From: Deltaproteobacteria bacterium | GTDB taxonomy: Bacteria; Myxococcota; Myxococcia; Myxococcales; SZAS-1 | Reading direction: 5' to 3' | Assembly (NCBI GenBank): GCA_018266075.1 | Contig: JAFEBB010000008.1 | Coordinates: 99,133 to 163,132 of the forward strand | Length of the DNA stretch: 64,000 bases | Part shown: positions 25,952 through 36,100 of the stretch, piece by piece | How the letters are laid out: each line of letters starts with the position of its first letter | How positions within the stretch are numbered: position 1 is the stretch's first letter | The notes under the pieces: generated by a model | Database searches by the model: none | What the model saw: only the letters and a program-made list of their open reading frames with translations | Told to the model about the DNA's origin: nothing | Made by a program: the position numbers and the translations under genes

Positions 25952-27958
25952 GTGGAGGACGCAATGATCGAACTGGCACGCAGCTGGACCGACGAGCTCG
26001 TCGACGCCGAGGAGGCGCTGGTTCGGCATGAGGGCTCTGCCGAAGAGGCCATGGCTCTGGCTGCGCAAGCCGCCCGCCTCGCGGTCGACGCGGACGATGC
26101 GCTGGTCGCCGTTCCGCAGGGCGACCACTTCGTGTGTCACGGGTCGCTGGGTCCTGCGATTCCGGCGGCTGGAGCGCGGGTTCCGCTCGCGGGGGGCCTG
26201 GTGGAGCGATGCCTCTCGGAGCAGAGGATCCTCTTCGTCGACGACCTCGCGCAGGAGCAGCGGGCTCGCCCCGCCAGCGCTCTTCGACCGGTGCAGGGCG
26301 CCCTGCTGCTGGTCCCGGTGATGAGCCACCAGAACGCCCTGGGCGTGCTGGTGGTGTACCGGAGCTCGACGCGCGCCTTCGGGCCAGAGGAAGGCAACCG
26401 CCTGCGCGTGCTGGCGTCCATCGCAGGCCTGGCGATCTCTCGAAGCCATGAGCGCCGCCAGCAGCATCGCCTCGAGGGACACATCCTGCGCTCCCCACTG
26501 GGGCTCATCGTCTTCGACGGCAGGGGTAACCTGCTCCGTGCCAACCGGAAGGCCTGTGAGATTCTCGGCCGCCCGGAGCGCGAGCTCCTCGAGCTGGGCT
26601 GGGAGGCGCTCACCGCGCGCGACGGGACGTCGTTCGGTGGCCTGGTGGCGGAGGTCGTATCCGGCCACCGCGACGCGGCCGAGTGCGAGCTCCGGCTGGA
26701 GCTCCCGGACGGCTCGGTGAATTGGGCGAGCGCGGTGACCACGGTGGTGATGGGCGAGGGGGGCGGTGTCTCGTACGGGGTGGTCCAGCTCAAGGATCTC
26801 ACCGCCGGCGTGATCGCCGAGGAGCGCGCGCGCCGCTCGGCGGCGCTGCTCGAGGCCTTCAGCGAGACGCTGCCCGTGGCCATGGGCGTGGCCGAGTTCC
26901 TGGGCGACGACCTGCGCATCATCCGCGCCAACCACACCCTCGCGAACCAGGTGGGCATGGACCTGCACCAGCTCCGGGGCAGGCGGGTTTCGGAGCTGCC
27001 GGTGTCGCAGGTGAGCGCCAAGCGCGTACTCACCTTCGTGGCCGAGGCCGTCCACGGTGGCCAGGTGGTGCGCTTCGAGCTGGACAGCGGGGTCACCGGG
27101 CGCCACTTCGACTGCTATGCCGCGTCGGTGAAAGGGATCCGCGAAGGGCCGCCCATGGTCTGCTTCGCCGCCGTGGACACCACCGACAGCCGCCAGTTCC
27201 AGAGCCGGCTCATCGACACCGAGCGCCTCGCGAACATCGGGCGGCTCTCGGCGCAGATCGTCCACGACCTCAGCAACCCCATCACGTACATCACCTCCAA
27301 CCTGGCCATGCTGGGCGAGGAGCTGCTCACCCTGCCGCCCGAGGTGCCGAAGGAGTCGGCGGCGTTCATGCGCACGGCCGTGGCCGAGGCGCGCGAGGGT
27401 GCCACCCGGGTGTGCTCGCTCATCCGCGAGGTGCTGGAGCTGGCGCGGCCCGCTCGGACGCGGCGCGGCCCTGCAGATGTCCGCGACGTGGTGGAGGGCG
27501 CGCTCCGCATCGCCCGCGGTCAGATCCTGGGCCGGGCGCGGGTGGTGACCGAGCTCGACGACGCGCCCACCGCGGCGATCGACCCCAGCCGACTGGGTCA
27601 GGTGGTGCTCAACCTCATCGTGAACGCGGCGCAGGCCATCCCCGAGGGCGATCCCGGCGCGCACACCATCCGGGTTCGCGTCCGCGCGGTGGACGACGGC
27701 GTCAGCCTGGAGGTCTCGGACACCGGCTGCGGAATCCCCAAGGAGACCCTGGAGCGGCTCTTCACGCCCTTCTTCACCACCAAGCCCGCCGGCGTGGGCA
27801 ACGGCCTGGGGCTGGTGAGCTGCAAGGAGTACGTCCAGGACGCCGGCGGCCGCATCGAGGTGGAGAGCGAGCCGGGCCGGGGCACCACCTTTCGGGTGGT
27901 CCTTCCCATCTTCGACGGCGCTGCGCCACTGCTCGGGCCCCGGCTCGTGCCGGCCTGA
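25952..27958 (+). CDS. GAF-PAS-PAS histidine kinase
   Basis: The 668-residue soluble protein has a GAF domain (about 20-170) and two PAS-type domains (about 175-290 and 295-415). The kinase core has H438 in LSAQIVHDLSNPITYI, NAAQAIPEG as N box, DTGCGIP, and VGNGLGLVSCKEYV as G2 box. There is no receiver. The GTG at 25952 follows GGAGGG closely; an in-frame ATG at 25964 has GGAGG five bases upstream and is equally likely. A candidate sigma-54 promoter precedes the gene. A hybrid kinase gene follows 96 bases downstream on the same strand. Confidence 0.92.
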   Translation: MEDAMIELARSWTDELVDAEEALVRHEGSAEEAMALAAQAARLAVDADDALVAVPQGDHFVCHGSLGPAIPAAGARVPLAGGLVERCLSEQRILFVDDLAQEQRARPASALRPVQGALLLVPVMSHQNALGVLVVYRSSTRAFGPEEGNRLRVLASIAGLAISRSHERRQQHRLEGHILRSPLGLIVFDGRGNLLRANRKACEILGRPERELLELGWEALTARDGTSFGGLVAEVVSGHRDAAECELRLELPDGSVNWASAVTTVVMGEGGGVSYGVVQLKDLTAGVIAEERARRSAALLEAFSETLPVAMGVAEFLGDDLRIIRANHTLANQVGMDLHQLRGRRVSELPVSQVSAKRVLTFVAEAVHGGQVVRFELDSGVTGRHFDCYAASVKGIREGPPMVCFAAVDTTDSRQFQSRLIDTERLANIGRLSAQIVHDLSNPITYITSNLAMLGEELLTLPPEVPKESAAFMRTAVAEAREGATRVCSLIREVLELARPARTRRGPADVRDVVEGALRIARGQILGRARVVTELDDAPTAAIDPSRLGQVVLNLIVNAAQAIPEGDPGAHTIRVRVRAVDDGVSLEVSDTGCGIPKETLERLFTPFFTTKPAGVGNGLGLVSCKEYVQDAGGRIEVESEPGRGTTFRVVLPIFDGAAPLLGPRLVPA

Positions 27959-28054
27959 GCGCGTGGTCCGACCGGCATCACCGCCCAGGCCGATGCCAAG
28001 TTCGCGACAATCTGGTGCCGGCAATGGTTTCACTTCGTCACCAGGAAATCTAGG

Positions 28055-29854
28055 ATGACGACCACTCCCATGATCGACACCTACGCGCTTGGAGTCGAAC
28101 GCCTGGTCGGCGTGATCCAGGAACTGTCGCGGGCACGGACGCTCGAGGACGTACAGGTCATCGTGCGGCGGGGGGCGCGGGCGCTCACCGGGGCCGACGG
28201 CGCCACCTTCGTGCTCCGCGACGGCGAGCAGTGCTTCTACGCCGACGAGGACGCCATCGCCCCGCTGTGGAAGGGCCTGCGCTTTCCCATGTCGAGCTGC
28301 ATCAGCGGCTGGGCGATGTTGAACCGGCAGTCCGCGGTGATCGAAGACATCTACGCCGACGCGCGCGTTCCGACCGAAGCGTACCGGCCCACGTTCGTGA
28401 AGAGCCTGGCCATGGTCCCCATTCGCGCCCAGGAGCCCATCGGCGCCATCGGGAACTACTGGGCCACGCACCGCAAGCCCACGGAGCAGGAGGTGAAGCT
28501 CCTTCAGGCGCTCGCGGACAGCACCTCCACGGCGCTGGAGAACGTGAAGCTCTACCAGGAGCTCGAGCAACGGCTCGGGGAGCGCACCGCGGCGCTCGAG
28601 GCCGCGAGGCAGGCCGAGGCCGCTGCCCGGCATGAGCTGGGCGAGCGCCGCCGAACCCAGGAGGCGCTGCGGCGGTCCGAGGAGCAGCTCCGCCAATCGC
28701 AGAAGATGGAGGCGGTGGGCAAGCTGGCCGGGGGCATCGCCCACGACTTCAACAACGCGCTCACGGTGGTGCTCAGCTACAGCACCATGGCCGTTCGAGA
28801 GCTGAAGGCCAGCGACCCGCTCCGGGAGGATCTGGAGGAGATCCGCAAGGCGGGTGAGCGCGCCGCGGCGCTGACCCGGCAGCTCCTGGCCTTCAGCCGC
28901 CAGCAGGTGCTGGCCCCGCAGGTCCTCGACGTGAATGACGTCGTGCGCAGCATGGAGAAGATGCTGCGCCGGCTCATCGGCGAGGACATCGACCTCAAGG
29001 TAAAGGTGAGCACCAACCTGTACTCCGTCCTGGCAGACCCGGGGCAGCTGGAGCAGGTGATCATGAACCTGGTGGTCAATGCCCGCGACGCCATGCCCCA
29101 GGGCGGCGGCCTCATCATCGAGACCGAGAACGTCCGCCTCGACGTGGGCTACGCGAGCACGCACTTCGAGGTGTCCCCGGGCGAGTACGTCATGCTCGCC
29201 GTCTCCGACACCGGAATGGGGATGGACGCGCAGACCCAGGCGCGCATCTTCGAGCCGTTCTTCACAACCAAAGGGCCGGGAAAAGGGACAGGCCTCGGGC
29301 TCTCGACCGTCTACGGCATCGTGAAGCAGAGCAAGGGGCACATCTGGGTGTACAGCGAGCCCGGCAAGGGGACGACCTTCAAGATCTACGTCCCCCGCCA
29401 TGGCGACGTGGCCCAGCCGGTGGCTGCCGAGCCGCCCGAGGTCACCAACCTCACCGGCAACGAGACGATCCTGCTCGTGGAGGACGACGAGCAGGTGCGG
29501 CTGGTGGCGCGGGGCATCCTCCGCAAGAGCGGCTACAACGTCCTCGAAGCCAGGAATGCGGGCGAGGCGCTGCTCATTTGCGAGCGCCACCCCCAGCGCA
29601 TCCACCTCCTGCTGACCGACGTGGTGATGCCCCAGGTGAACGGCGTCGAGCTCGCCAAGCGGCTCGGGGCCGTGCGGCCGGACATGAAGGTCATCTGCAT
29701 GTCGGGCTACACCGGCGAGGCGGTGCTGCAGCACGGCATCATCGATTCGGGCTTGGCGTACATCCAGAAGCCCCTCACGCCGGCCAGCCTGCTCACCAAG
29801 CTGCGCCAGGTGCTCGACCGCGATGAGCCCCGCTCCGGAGCGGGTGCCGGCTGA
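28055..29854 (+). CDS. GAF hybrid histidine kinase with receiver
   Basis: The 599-residue protein begins with a GAF domain (about 10-170). A coiled coil rich in Glu/Arg/Ala joins it to the kinase core, with H230 in [25 protein letters not shown] as N box, DTGMGMD and [15 protein letters not shown]-terminal receiver follows, with D522 in [13 protein letters not shown] and the IQKPLTP lysine. Its design is close to the hybrid kinase at 16472-18040, with GAF instead of PAS. No sigma-54 activator is adjacent, so its partner is unknown. Confidence 0.92.
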   Translation: MTTTPMIDTYALGVERLVGVIQELSRARTLEDVQVIVRRGARALTGADGATFVLRDGEQCFYADEDAIAPLWKGLRFPMSSCISGWAMLNRQSAVIEDIYADARVPTEAYRPTFVKSLAMVPIRAQEPIGAIGNYWATHRKPTEQEVKLLQALADSTSTALENVKLYQELEQRLGERTAALEAARQAEAAARHELGERRRTQEALRRSEEQLRQSQKMEAVGKLAGGIAHDFNNALTVVLSYSTMAVRELKASDPLREDLEEIRKAGERAAALTRQLLAFSRQQVLAPQVLDVNDVVRSMEKMLRRLIGEDIDLKVKVSTNLYSVLADPGQLEQVIMNLVVNARDAMPQGGGLIIETENVRLDVGYASTHFEVSPGEYVMLAVSDTGMGMDAQTQARIFEPFFTTKGPGKGTGLGLSTVYGIVKQSKGHIWVYSEPGKGTTFKIYVPRHGDVAQPVAAEPPEVTNLTGNETILLVEDDEQVRLVARGILRKSGYNVLEARNAGEALLICERHPQRIHLLLTDVVMPQVNGVELAKRLGAVRPDMKVICMSGYTGEAVLQHGIIDSGLAYIQKPLTPASLLTKLRQVLDRDEPRSGAGAG

Positions 29855-30004
29855 CCCACGCGGTCAACGCGTACCGCGGCTTCGGCGCGTATCCCCGCGT
29901 GAGATGGCTGCTGAGAGCGTGGCCCGAAAGCTGCTCAGGACCTCGAGTGGACCCGCGTGCGAGCCGCCGATGCGCGCGCCGCGCACGCCCACACGAGGTT
30001 GGCC

Positions 30005-30514
30005 ATGCACAAGCTGACGGCGCTCACAGCTGGAATGCTCCTCGCGAGCTGCGGCGCGACCACGGTCGAGATCCGGCAGCCCATCGTCTGTGCCATCAGC
30101 CCGGCCGTGGTCTTCGTACCCACGGCGCGCGGGGTGAGCGCAGTGCTGCCGGTGGACCTGTCGAGCGCGCAGGCCGCCGACGAGGCCTCGGCCGTCAGCG
30201 CGGAGCTGGTGTCGGCCACCATCGCTGCGCGCAATGGACAGGCGCTCGGCTTCGCCCACTCGGCGCGGGTGACCGCCATGCCGGTGGCCTTCGCTATCGA
30301 TGACACGGCGAAGACCGTGGTCTCCGACGGCGCGCCGTCGTCCGTGCAAGGGGGCATCGTCTCCGTGGATGGCAATGGTGCCAACCTGCTCCCCGCCGTC
30401 ACCCAGGGGCGCACCGCGATTGCCATCGACCTCGAGGGCGCCCCGCCGAAGTTCGGCTTCTGGGCGGACGTGAGCGTCTGCGTGGGACTGCAGTCGCGCG
30501 ACGCCGAGAACTGA
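30005..30514 (+). CDS. Lipoprotein of unknown function
   Basis: The 169-residue protein starts MHKLTALTAGMLLASC, a lipoprotein signal with the acylated cysteine at residue 16. The mature part is a single domain rich in Ala, Val and Ser. It has short strands and two further cysteines (IVCAIS and VSVCVG) that may pair. The start at 30005 is chosen for the signal peptide; the preceding in-frame ATG at 29957 would bury it. No family recognised. It is followed 149 bases later by another unknown gene. Confidence 0.7.
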   Translation: MHKLTALTAGMLLASCGATTVEIRQPIVCAISPAVVFVPTARGVSAVLPVDLSSAQAADEASAVSAELVSATIAARNGQALGFAHSARVTAMPVAFAIDDTAKTVVSDGAPSSVQGGIVSVDGNGANLLPAVTQGRTAIAIDLEGAPPKFGFWADVSVCVGLQSRDAEN

Positions 30515-30663
30515 TCCCCTGCGCGCCGGATGCGGCCTCGGTTGGTTCGTCTCTCCTTCTTGACTCACCGTGACCTCCCCGTGCCGCGCGAGCAACCGCC
30601 GCGCGGTGACCGCAGGCAGGGTCGACAGCACCCATGACCAGACCTCGTGCAAGTGAGGGCGCC

Positions 30664-31389
30664 ATGTCTTCTCCTTTGATTCACATCGAGATCGATCTCT
30701 CCGAGGTCGAGAGCACGCCGCCCTCGAGGCCAGCGATGCTCGAGCTGGTGATGCCCGCGCCGGCCCAGCCGGTACCGCTCCCCATGGTGGATGACGTGCC
30801 CTGCGTGAAGCGGCTGCCGAGCCTGCAGCTGGCGGTGCCTGCGGCCGCTGTTCGGGTGCCCATCCCCTTCATCGCCGAGACGGAGTCGGTCGCTCAGCCT
30901 GAGCCCGCAGCCGCGGCCCGGGGGGTGGGTGCCGGTGTTCCCCAAGCTTGGTACGAGGCCGAGGCTGCGCTCGCCGAGGCCATGGGCCCGCTGGCCCCGC
31001 CGCCGCGCTCGCCGCTGTCGTCGACGCTCGCCGCGCTGACGAGCATGGAGCGCACCGCGTTCCAGCCCGCGCTCGCGGCGGACCGGGCGGCGACGGGCCT
31101 TCGGCGAGCAGCAGGGCTGCGGCTGCGCCTCGCCCAAGCACTCGACCCGGGCAGTTCCCTGCCGCCCAAGCCGGTGGATGCGCTCCTGGCTGAGCTCGAT
31201 GGCGTGCTGACGACGCTGCACAGCTTGGAGGCGGAGACCGAGTCGTGCGCGGCGCTGGAGGCCATCAACCAGATCTGCCAAGCGCTCGCGGGCCACGGCG
31301 AGGACCTCTTGGCCACGACCAGCGTCTACGCCGAACGGCGCGCGTCGAGCCGCCCCGGCCCCACGCCGTCGAGCGCGCACCGCGGCTGA
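30664..31389 (+). CDS. Hypothetical protein, Pro-rich start and helical C-terminus
   Basis: The 241-residue protein has a Pro/Val-rich first half with probable extended structure and a helical second half (about 105-225; LDGVLTTLHSLEAETESC). No signal peptide, membrane helix or known motif is visible. The ATG at 30664 has GAGGG at a good distance; an ATG at 30634 would add ten residues. I do not recognise the family. Confidence 0.6.
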   Translation: MSSPLIHIEIDLSEVESTPPSRPAMLELVMPAPAQPVPLPMVDDVPCVKRLPSLQLAVPAAAVRVPIPFIAETESVAQPEPAAAARGVGAGVPQAWYEAEAALAEAMGPLAPPPRSPLSSTLAALTSMERTAFQPALAADRAATGLRRAAGLRLRLAQALDPGSSLPPKPVDALLAELDGVLTTLHSLEAETESCAALEAINQICQALAGHGEDLLATTSVYAERRASSRPGPTPSSAHRG

Positions 31390-31778
31390 TCTCTCCGACG
31401 ACGCGAAGGTCCGGCGCGAGAGCTCTTGCGGACGGCAGGCGCGCCTCGGGAACGATGGCGCTGGGGGTGGGCCTGTTCGCCTGGGCTCTGCACGACGACC
31501 GGAGCCGATTTCTGCGCGCGTCGTGGGCCAGGAGGCCGTGGCTGGCCCGCGCGGCAGGGTGCTTGCTCATCCCTGCCGCTGGGCGACGAACCTCGCTGCT
31601 TGTCCCGGGTCGAGTCGAGGCCGCGGTGCATGGTGACCGCGGTCGTCCTTTCTTCAGACCTCCTCCCGAGGGTCGGGCTCGACCCAGGACCGCGCGCTCG
31701 ACCGCGCCGACCCAGTCGAATCCCGCGGCCTTAGTCCACGGCACGCCACGTGCTGTGCACGCAGTCAGGAGATCTGCC
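31390..31778. other. Intergenic stretch, no gene seen
   Basis: I found no supported coding sequence, RNA gene or repeat in these 389 bases. An AGGAG ribosome site for the next gene lies at its right end. Confidence 0.4.
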
Positions 31779-31961
31779 ATGCAAATCATCACGTGTCCGC
31801 TGTGCGTGTGGGTGAAGCTGCGGTTGGGCAAAGAGGTGGAGGCGTGCGCCGAGTCCGAGTGGCGCACGCGCGAGATCCGCGCGCATGTCTATGCGCAGCA
31901 CGTCCCCGAGCTGCCGTCGCATCGGCGGCCGAACGACGCGGCGCAGCCAACCCTTCCGTAG
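31779..31961 (+). CDS. 60-residue C2H2-like zinc-finger protein
   Basis: The ATG at 31779 has AGGAG eight bases upstream. The protein starts MQIITCPLC and continues to H-VYAQ-H, a Cys-x2-Cys...26 residues...His-x4-His pattern. The small protein at 7344-7613 has the same arrangement with 24 residues between the pairs, so the two are likely related. A basic, Pro-rich tail follows. Role unknown. Confidence 0.6.
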   Translation: MQIITCPLCVWVKLRLGKEVEACAESEWRTREIRAHVYAQHVPELPSHRRPNDAAQPTLP

Positions 31962-32343
31962 CGGTGATCGCGAGTGGCGGTTCAACCCCGACGGCTGCCC
32001 CGGCCTGAGGAAGGCGCGACGGCAAGCCCGAGGCGAGGCGGACACCCGCCGCCTCCCAGCCACGAGGTGACGCTCGGCCGTGCCGCTGGCTCAACCTCTC
32101 GGGCCGGCGTGTGCTGGGGAAACATTCGTCGTGACGCGGGCCTTCGGCGCTCGGCCATCACTTCAACTTCGGAGCTGGACGCCCAATCGCCATCTGAGAC
32201 GGTCGCGCCAAGCCAGCGCTCGATCGAGGCGTACCGAATTTCTTCAGGGCGCGCGTCGCGAGCGAGAGGATGTACCGCATCGCGCTTCACATGCGGGCCG
32301 CCTGGCGCGTTGGAACTCGCAACTCCGCCCCCGAGGTGACTCC
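31962..32343. other. Intergenic stretch, no clear gene
   Basis: I cannot support a gene here. A minus-strand piece around 32165-32260 (EEIRYASIERWLGATVSDGDW) has coding-like composition but no start, and may be a remnant. Confidence 0.35.
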
Positions 32344-32790
32344 ATGACCCGTGTCCTCGCCTTCTCCCTCCTGCTCGTGCTCGCCGGCTGCTCGAAGGAC
32401 AAGGAACAGTGCCAGGCGATGGCGCTGGCCGCGGCGGATCTCGACAACGGCCTTTCCGAGCTCCGGAGCGCGGCGGAGGTAGGCAACCAGGCCGGGTTCG
32501 ACGCCGCAAAGGGGCAGCTCACCGCCGGGATGGGAAAGCTCGCGACCCTCGAGGTGTCCGGTTCGAGCCCTTCGGCGGAGACCCTCCGGGGCGCGAAGAA
32601 GGAGCTGGCCGAGGAGCTCCCGCAGGCCATCGACGGCTACCAGAAGCTCCTGGCGGCGGTGGAGAAGAAGCCGAACCTGGGCCAGGCGTACAGCGGGGGT
32701 CGGCCGCCGCTCTCGGCCGCCGGCGTCTCGCTCGATGTGAGCGGGCTGCGCGCCACGCTGGCGACGACGCGCACGATCACTTGCAGGTGA
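32344..32790 (+). CDS. Small helical lipoprotein
   Basis: The 148-residue protein starts with the lipoprotein signal MTRVLAFSLLLVLAGCSK, cysteine at residue 16. The mature part is mainly helical (CQAMALAAADLDNGLSELRSA) and ends with a Cys near the C-terminus (TITCR). GAGGTGA stands five bases before the ATG. Family not recognised. It converges on the formate-dehydrogenase-like gene. Confidence 0.72.
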   Translation: MTRVLAFSLLLVLAGCSKDKEQCQAMALAAADLDNGLSELRSAAEVGNQAGFDAAKGQLTAGMGKLATLEVSGSSPSAETLRGAKKELAEELPQAIDGYQKLLAAVEKKPNLGQAYSGGRPPLSAAGVSLDVSGLRATLATTRTITCR

Positions 32791-32968
32791 AGCTCACTCG
32801 AGCGCAGCGTGCGATGGTGGCCGCGAAGCCCGCGGGCACAAGTCCCGTCCGCCGCCCCCCGCATGCACTTGTCCCAGCGGCTCGTGGAGCGCCAGCCGGA
32901 TCCGCACTGTCGCTCGCCCGGTTCCGGGTGGCCTGCGCGCGCCCTCGGGCCAGGGCGGCGTGAGTGGA

Positions 32969-35662
32969 TCAGGCCTCGGACTGGAGCGCGACCGCAGTGA
33001 CCTTGTACTCGGGCGTATTCGTGAGCGCGTCACGCTGGTCGCTGGTCACCCGGTTGAGGAAGGCCTCGACCGTGTGGAAGGTGGCAAAGAGCTGCCCTGG
33101 CGCCACGCGGTCGTCGATCGAGACTGGGAGCGCGGTCTCGCCGTGGCGGCTTCGAATGCGGATGCGCGCGCCTTCGCGGAGCCCCAGCCGCGCGGCGTCG
33201 GCCGGGGACATGGCCAGTACGTCGCGCGGACGGAGCTCCAGATTCCGGGTGCGCCCGGTCATGGTGCCGGCGTTGAACTGGTAGAGCGTGCGCCCGGTGA
33301 TCAGAACGAAGGGGAACTCGGCGGTCGTGGCCTCGGGCGTGGGTTTGAACTCGATGCGACGCAGGCTCGCGCGCGGGCCGATGGCGAACGCACCCTGGTG
33401 CAGCACCTGCGTGCCCGGGTGATCCTCTGCGGGGCAGGGCCACTGCAGGCCGCTCGGCTCCAGGCGCCGGTAGCTCAGGCCCGCGCCCGCGGTCCAGACC
33501 GAGCGCACCTCGTCCCAGATCTCCTCGGCGGACTGGAAGGCGAAGCCCTTTGCGTGCCCCATCGCCGCGGCGACCTCGCAGACGATGGCCCAGTCGGTCT
33601 TCACTCCGCTCGGCGGCTCGACGGCCTGGCGCACCCGCTGCACGCGCCGCTCGGCGTTCATGAAGGTGCCGTCCTTCTCGTACGACGCCGACACGGGAAG
33701 GAACACGTGCCCCAGCTCGCGCGCGGTCTCGTTGAGGAACAGGTCCTGCACCACCACGAGGTCCATCGCGGAGAAGGCCTCGCGGGTGGCGCGCTCGTCG
33801 GGGTTGGTGAGGAGGACGTCGTAGCCGATGGCCCAGAGCGCGTGCAGCCGGCGGTCGCGCGCGGCGTCGGACATCTCCATCAAGTCCAGCCCGCGGGTGC
33901 GCGGCAGCGGGCTCGACCAGGCCTTCTCGAAGCGCTCGCGCGCCTGCTCCAGCGGCACGTAGCCGGTGAGGTTCGCGGGCTCGCACCCCATGTGCGCCGA
34001 GCCTTGCACGTTGTTCTGGCCGCGCAGCGGGTTCACCCCTGCCCCGGGCTTGCCGAGGTTGCCGGTGAGGAGCGCCAGGTTCACCAGCGCCATCACCGAC
34101 TCGGTGCCCTGCACATGCTCGGTCAGCCCCAGCCCGTGGAACGACATCGCCGGCGCGTGCGTCGCGTACACGCGCGCCGCCCGGCGGATGGCCTCGGCGT
34201 CCACGCCGCAGAGCTGCGCCGCGCGCTCGGGCGTCCAGGTCGCGAGGAAGCTGCGCAGCTCCTCCACGCCGTCGACGCGCTCGGCCAGAAACGCGCGGTC
34301 CACGAGGCCCTCGGCGAGCAGCGTGTGCGCCATGGCGTTGAAGAGCGGCACGTTGGTGCCCGGGCGCGGCTGCAGGTGCACCTCGGCGTGGTCGGCGAGC
34401 TCGATGCGCCGCGGATCGATGACCACCAGCCGGGCGCCGCGGAGCGCCGCCTGCTTGATGCGCGCGCCGACCACCGGGTGGTTCTCGGTGGCGTTGGCGC
34501 CGCAGATGAGGATGCAGCGCGCGCGCTCGATGTCGTCGAAGGAGTTGGTGGCCGCGCCGGTGCCGAGCATGGCCTTGAGCGCGGCGGCGCTGGGCGCGTG
34601 GCAGACGCGCGCGCAGCAATCCACGTTATTGGTCCCCAACACCACGCGCGCGAACTTCTGCGCCACGTAGTTCTCCTCGTTGGTCGCGCGCGCCGAGCCG
34701 AGCACAGCGAGCGCGTCGGGGCCATGCTCCTTCTTGATGCGTGCGAGCTCCTCCGCCACGTGGCCGATGGCCTCCGACCAGCTCGCATCGAGCCAGCGTC
34801 CGCCTTCGCGGATGAGCGGCGTGGTCACCCGGTCACTCGAGCGGAGGTAGCCGAACGCGTAGCGGCCCTTCACGCAGAGGTGGCCCTTGTTCACCGGCGC
34901 GTCGCGCGTGGGCTTGATGTTGACGATGCGACCGTCGCGCGCGCCCACGTCGAGCTCGCAGCCTACGCCGCAGTACGGGCAGGTGGTGCGCGTCCACGTC
35001 GAGGGCAGTGCGGCCGAGAGGAGGGTGCGGTCCTCGATGGCGCCGGTGGGGCAGCTGTCGGCGCAGGCGCCGCAGCCCACGCACGAGCTCTCGCGCAAGG
35101 ACTTGCCGCCGTCGGGTGCCACGCGCGTGCGCGCGCCGCGGTTCAGGATGCGCCACACGAACTGGCCCTGCAGCTCGTCGCAGATGCGCACGCAGCGGTA
35201 GCACTCGATGCACTGGTTGAGGTCGACGTGCAGGTACGGGTGCGAGTCGTCGATGAGCGCGGGATCGCGGTCGCCGCGGAGCTCGCCGAGCACGCCGTAT
35301 GCGTGGAACGCCTGGTGCAGCGGCTTCTCGGGCGCGCGGGCAACCGCGTCGGCTGGGTAGCGCCAGGCGAACTCCTCGAGCACCATGTGCCGCATCGACT
35401 CCAGCTCGGGCGTGCGAACGCGGACGGACATGCCGTCCCGCACCAGCGTGGTGCACGCCGGCACCGGTCGCTCTTGGCCGTCCAGGTGGACCAGGCAGAG
35501 CCGGCACACGCCGCGAGGCGTCAGGCGCGGATCGTGGCAGAGCTGAGGCAGGTGCATGCCCGCTCGGCTGAGCGTTTCGAGCACGGTGGAGCCGGGCCGC
35601 GCGGCGCATGGCGCGTCGTCGATGGAGAGCTGCAGTTGGCGACCGTCGCGCTCGTTTGGCAT
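32969..35662 (-). CDS. fdhF: Formate dehydrogenase-like molybdopterin oxidoreductase, Cys-type alpha subunit
   Basis: The 897-residue protein has an N-terminal 2Fe-2S domain (C42, C53, C56, C70), a His/Cys and ferredoxin-type cluster region (CIECYRC, CVGCGACADSCP), and a further 4Fe-4S site (CPYCGVGCELD). The bis-MGD catalytic domain and a C-terminal dinucleotide-binding domain (FVLITGRTLYQFNAGTMT) follow. This is the layout of NAD-linked formate dehydrogenase alpha chains. The active-site residue is C354 (ARVCHAP), encoded TGC, so no selenocysteine is needed. The NADH-side subunits and FdhD are not in the window, so it is either an orphan or its partners are elsewhere. The ATG at 35662 is preferred to a GTG at 35686, but neither has a good ribosome site. 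Confidence 0.88.
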   Translation of the reverse strand: MPNERDGRQLQLSIDDAPCAARPGSTVLETLSRAGMHLPQLCHDPRLTPRGVCRLCLVHLDGQERPVPACTTLVRDGMSVRVRTPELESMRHMVLEEFAWRYPADAVARAPEKPLHQAFHAYGVLGELRGDRDPALIDDSHPYLHVDLNQCIECYRCVRICDELQGQFVWRILNRGARTRVAPDGGKSLRESSCVGCGACADSCPTGAIEDRTLLSAALPSTWTRTTCPYCGVGCELDVGARDGRIVNIKPTRDAPVNKGHLCVKGRYAFGYLRSSDRVTTPLIREGGRWLDASWSEAIGHVAEELARIKKEHGPDALAVLGSARATNEENYVAQKFARVVLGTNNVDCCARVCHAPSAAALKAMLGTGAATNSFDDIERARCILICGANATENHPVVGARIKQAALRGARLVVIDPRRIELADHAEVHLQPRPGTNVPLFNAMAHTLLAEGLVDRAFLAERVDGVEELRSFLATWTPERAAQLCGVDAEAIRRAARVYATHAPAMSFHGLGLTEHVQGTESVMALVNLALLTGNLGKPGAGVNPLRGQNNVQGSAHMGCEPANLTGYVPLEQARERFEKAWSSPLPRTRGLDLMEMSDAARDRRLHALWAIGYDVLLTNPDERATREAFSAMDLVVVQDLFLNETARELGHVFLPVSASYEKDGTFMNAERRVQRVRQAVEPPSGVKTDWAIVCEVAAAMGHAKGFAFQSAEEIWDEVRSVWTAGAGLSYRRLEPSGLQWPCPAEDHPGTQVLHQGAFAIGPRASLRRIEFKPTPEATTAEFPFVLITGRTLYQFNAGTMTGRTRNLELRPRDVLAMSPADAARLGLREGARIRIRSRHGETALPVSIDDRVAPGQLFATFHTVEAFLNRVTSDQRDALTNTPEYKVTAVALQSEA

Positions 35663-35911
35663 GACGATGAGGTTAGCCGCGCGCACGGGCGCGGCGTGGG
35701 CGGGGGTGCCTCAAGAGATGGCTGGCGTACGCGCGCCGCCCGCGGAAGCCGACGATTCGCGCCGACCCGCGCGAAATCCGCTCGGCGTCATGGTCGCTCG
35801 CGAGGCGAGGGCGGAGAGGCACCAGCGTCTGCGTCGATCAGAGAGCCGCTTGGGGGATGGCAGGGCGCGCACCCGGCGCGTGCGACGCTCGCTGGGCGTC
35901 GCGGCGTCCCC

Positions 35912-36100
35912 ATGCCCCAGCCTTCCCCCGACACCGATCCGCTCATCGGCCAGTTCATCGGCGGGTCGGGTCTGGGCGCTCGCCTTGGGCGGCATGGGCT
36001 GGGTGTACGAGGACGAGCACGTGCGGCTGTCGGCTCGCCGGGTGGCCATCAAGGTCGTCCGGGGGGAGCTCTCTGGCGATTCGACGTGGCGGAGAGTGGC
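35912..36100 (+). pseudogene. N-terminal remnant of a Hanks-type Ser/Thr protein kinase
   Basis: The frame starting at 35912 reads MPQPSPDTDPLIGQFIGG, the usual start of a myxobacterial Ser/Thr kinase. After a frameshift and small deletion near 35965 the next frame reads ALGGMGWVYEDEHVRL and RRVAIKVVRGELS. These are the glycine-rich loop and the VAIK lysine of subdomain II. Nothing after subdomain II is left. The second part is in frame with, and open into, the fructose-bisphosphatase gene that starts at 36162. Confidence 0.7.

Noticed and set aside
34595..34610. Selenocysteine codon in the formate dehydrogenase-like gene
   Set aside because: The active-site codon is TGC (Cys354) and the frame has no internal TGA.
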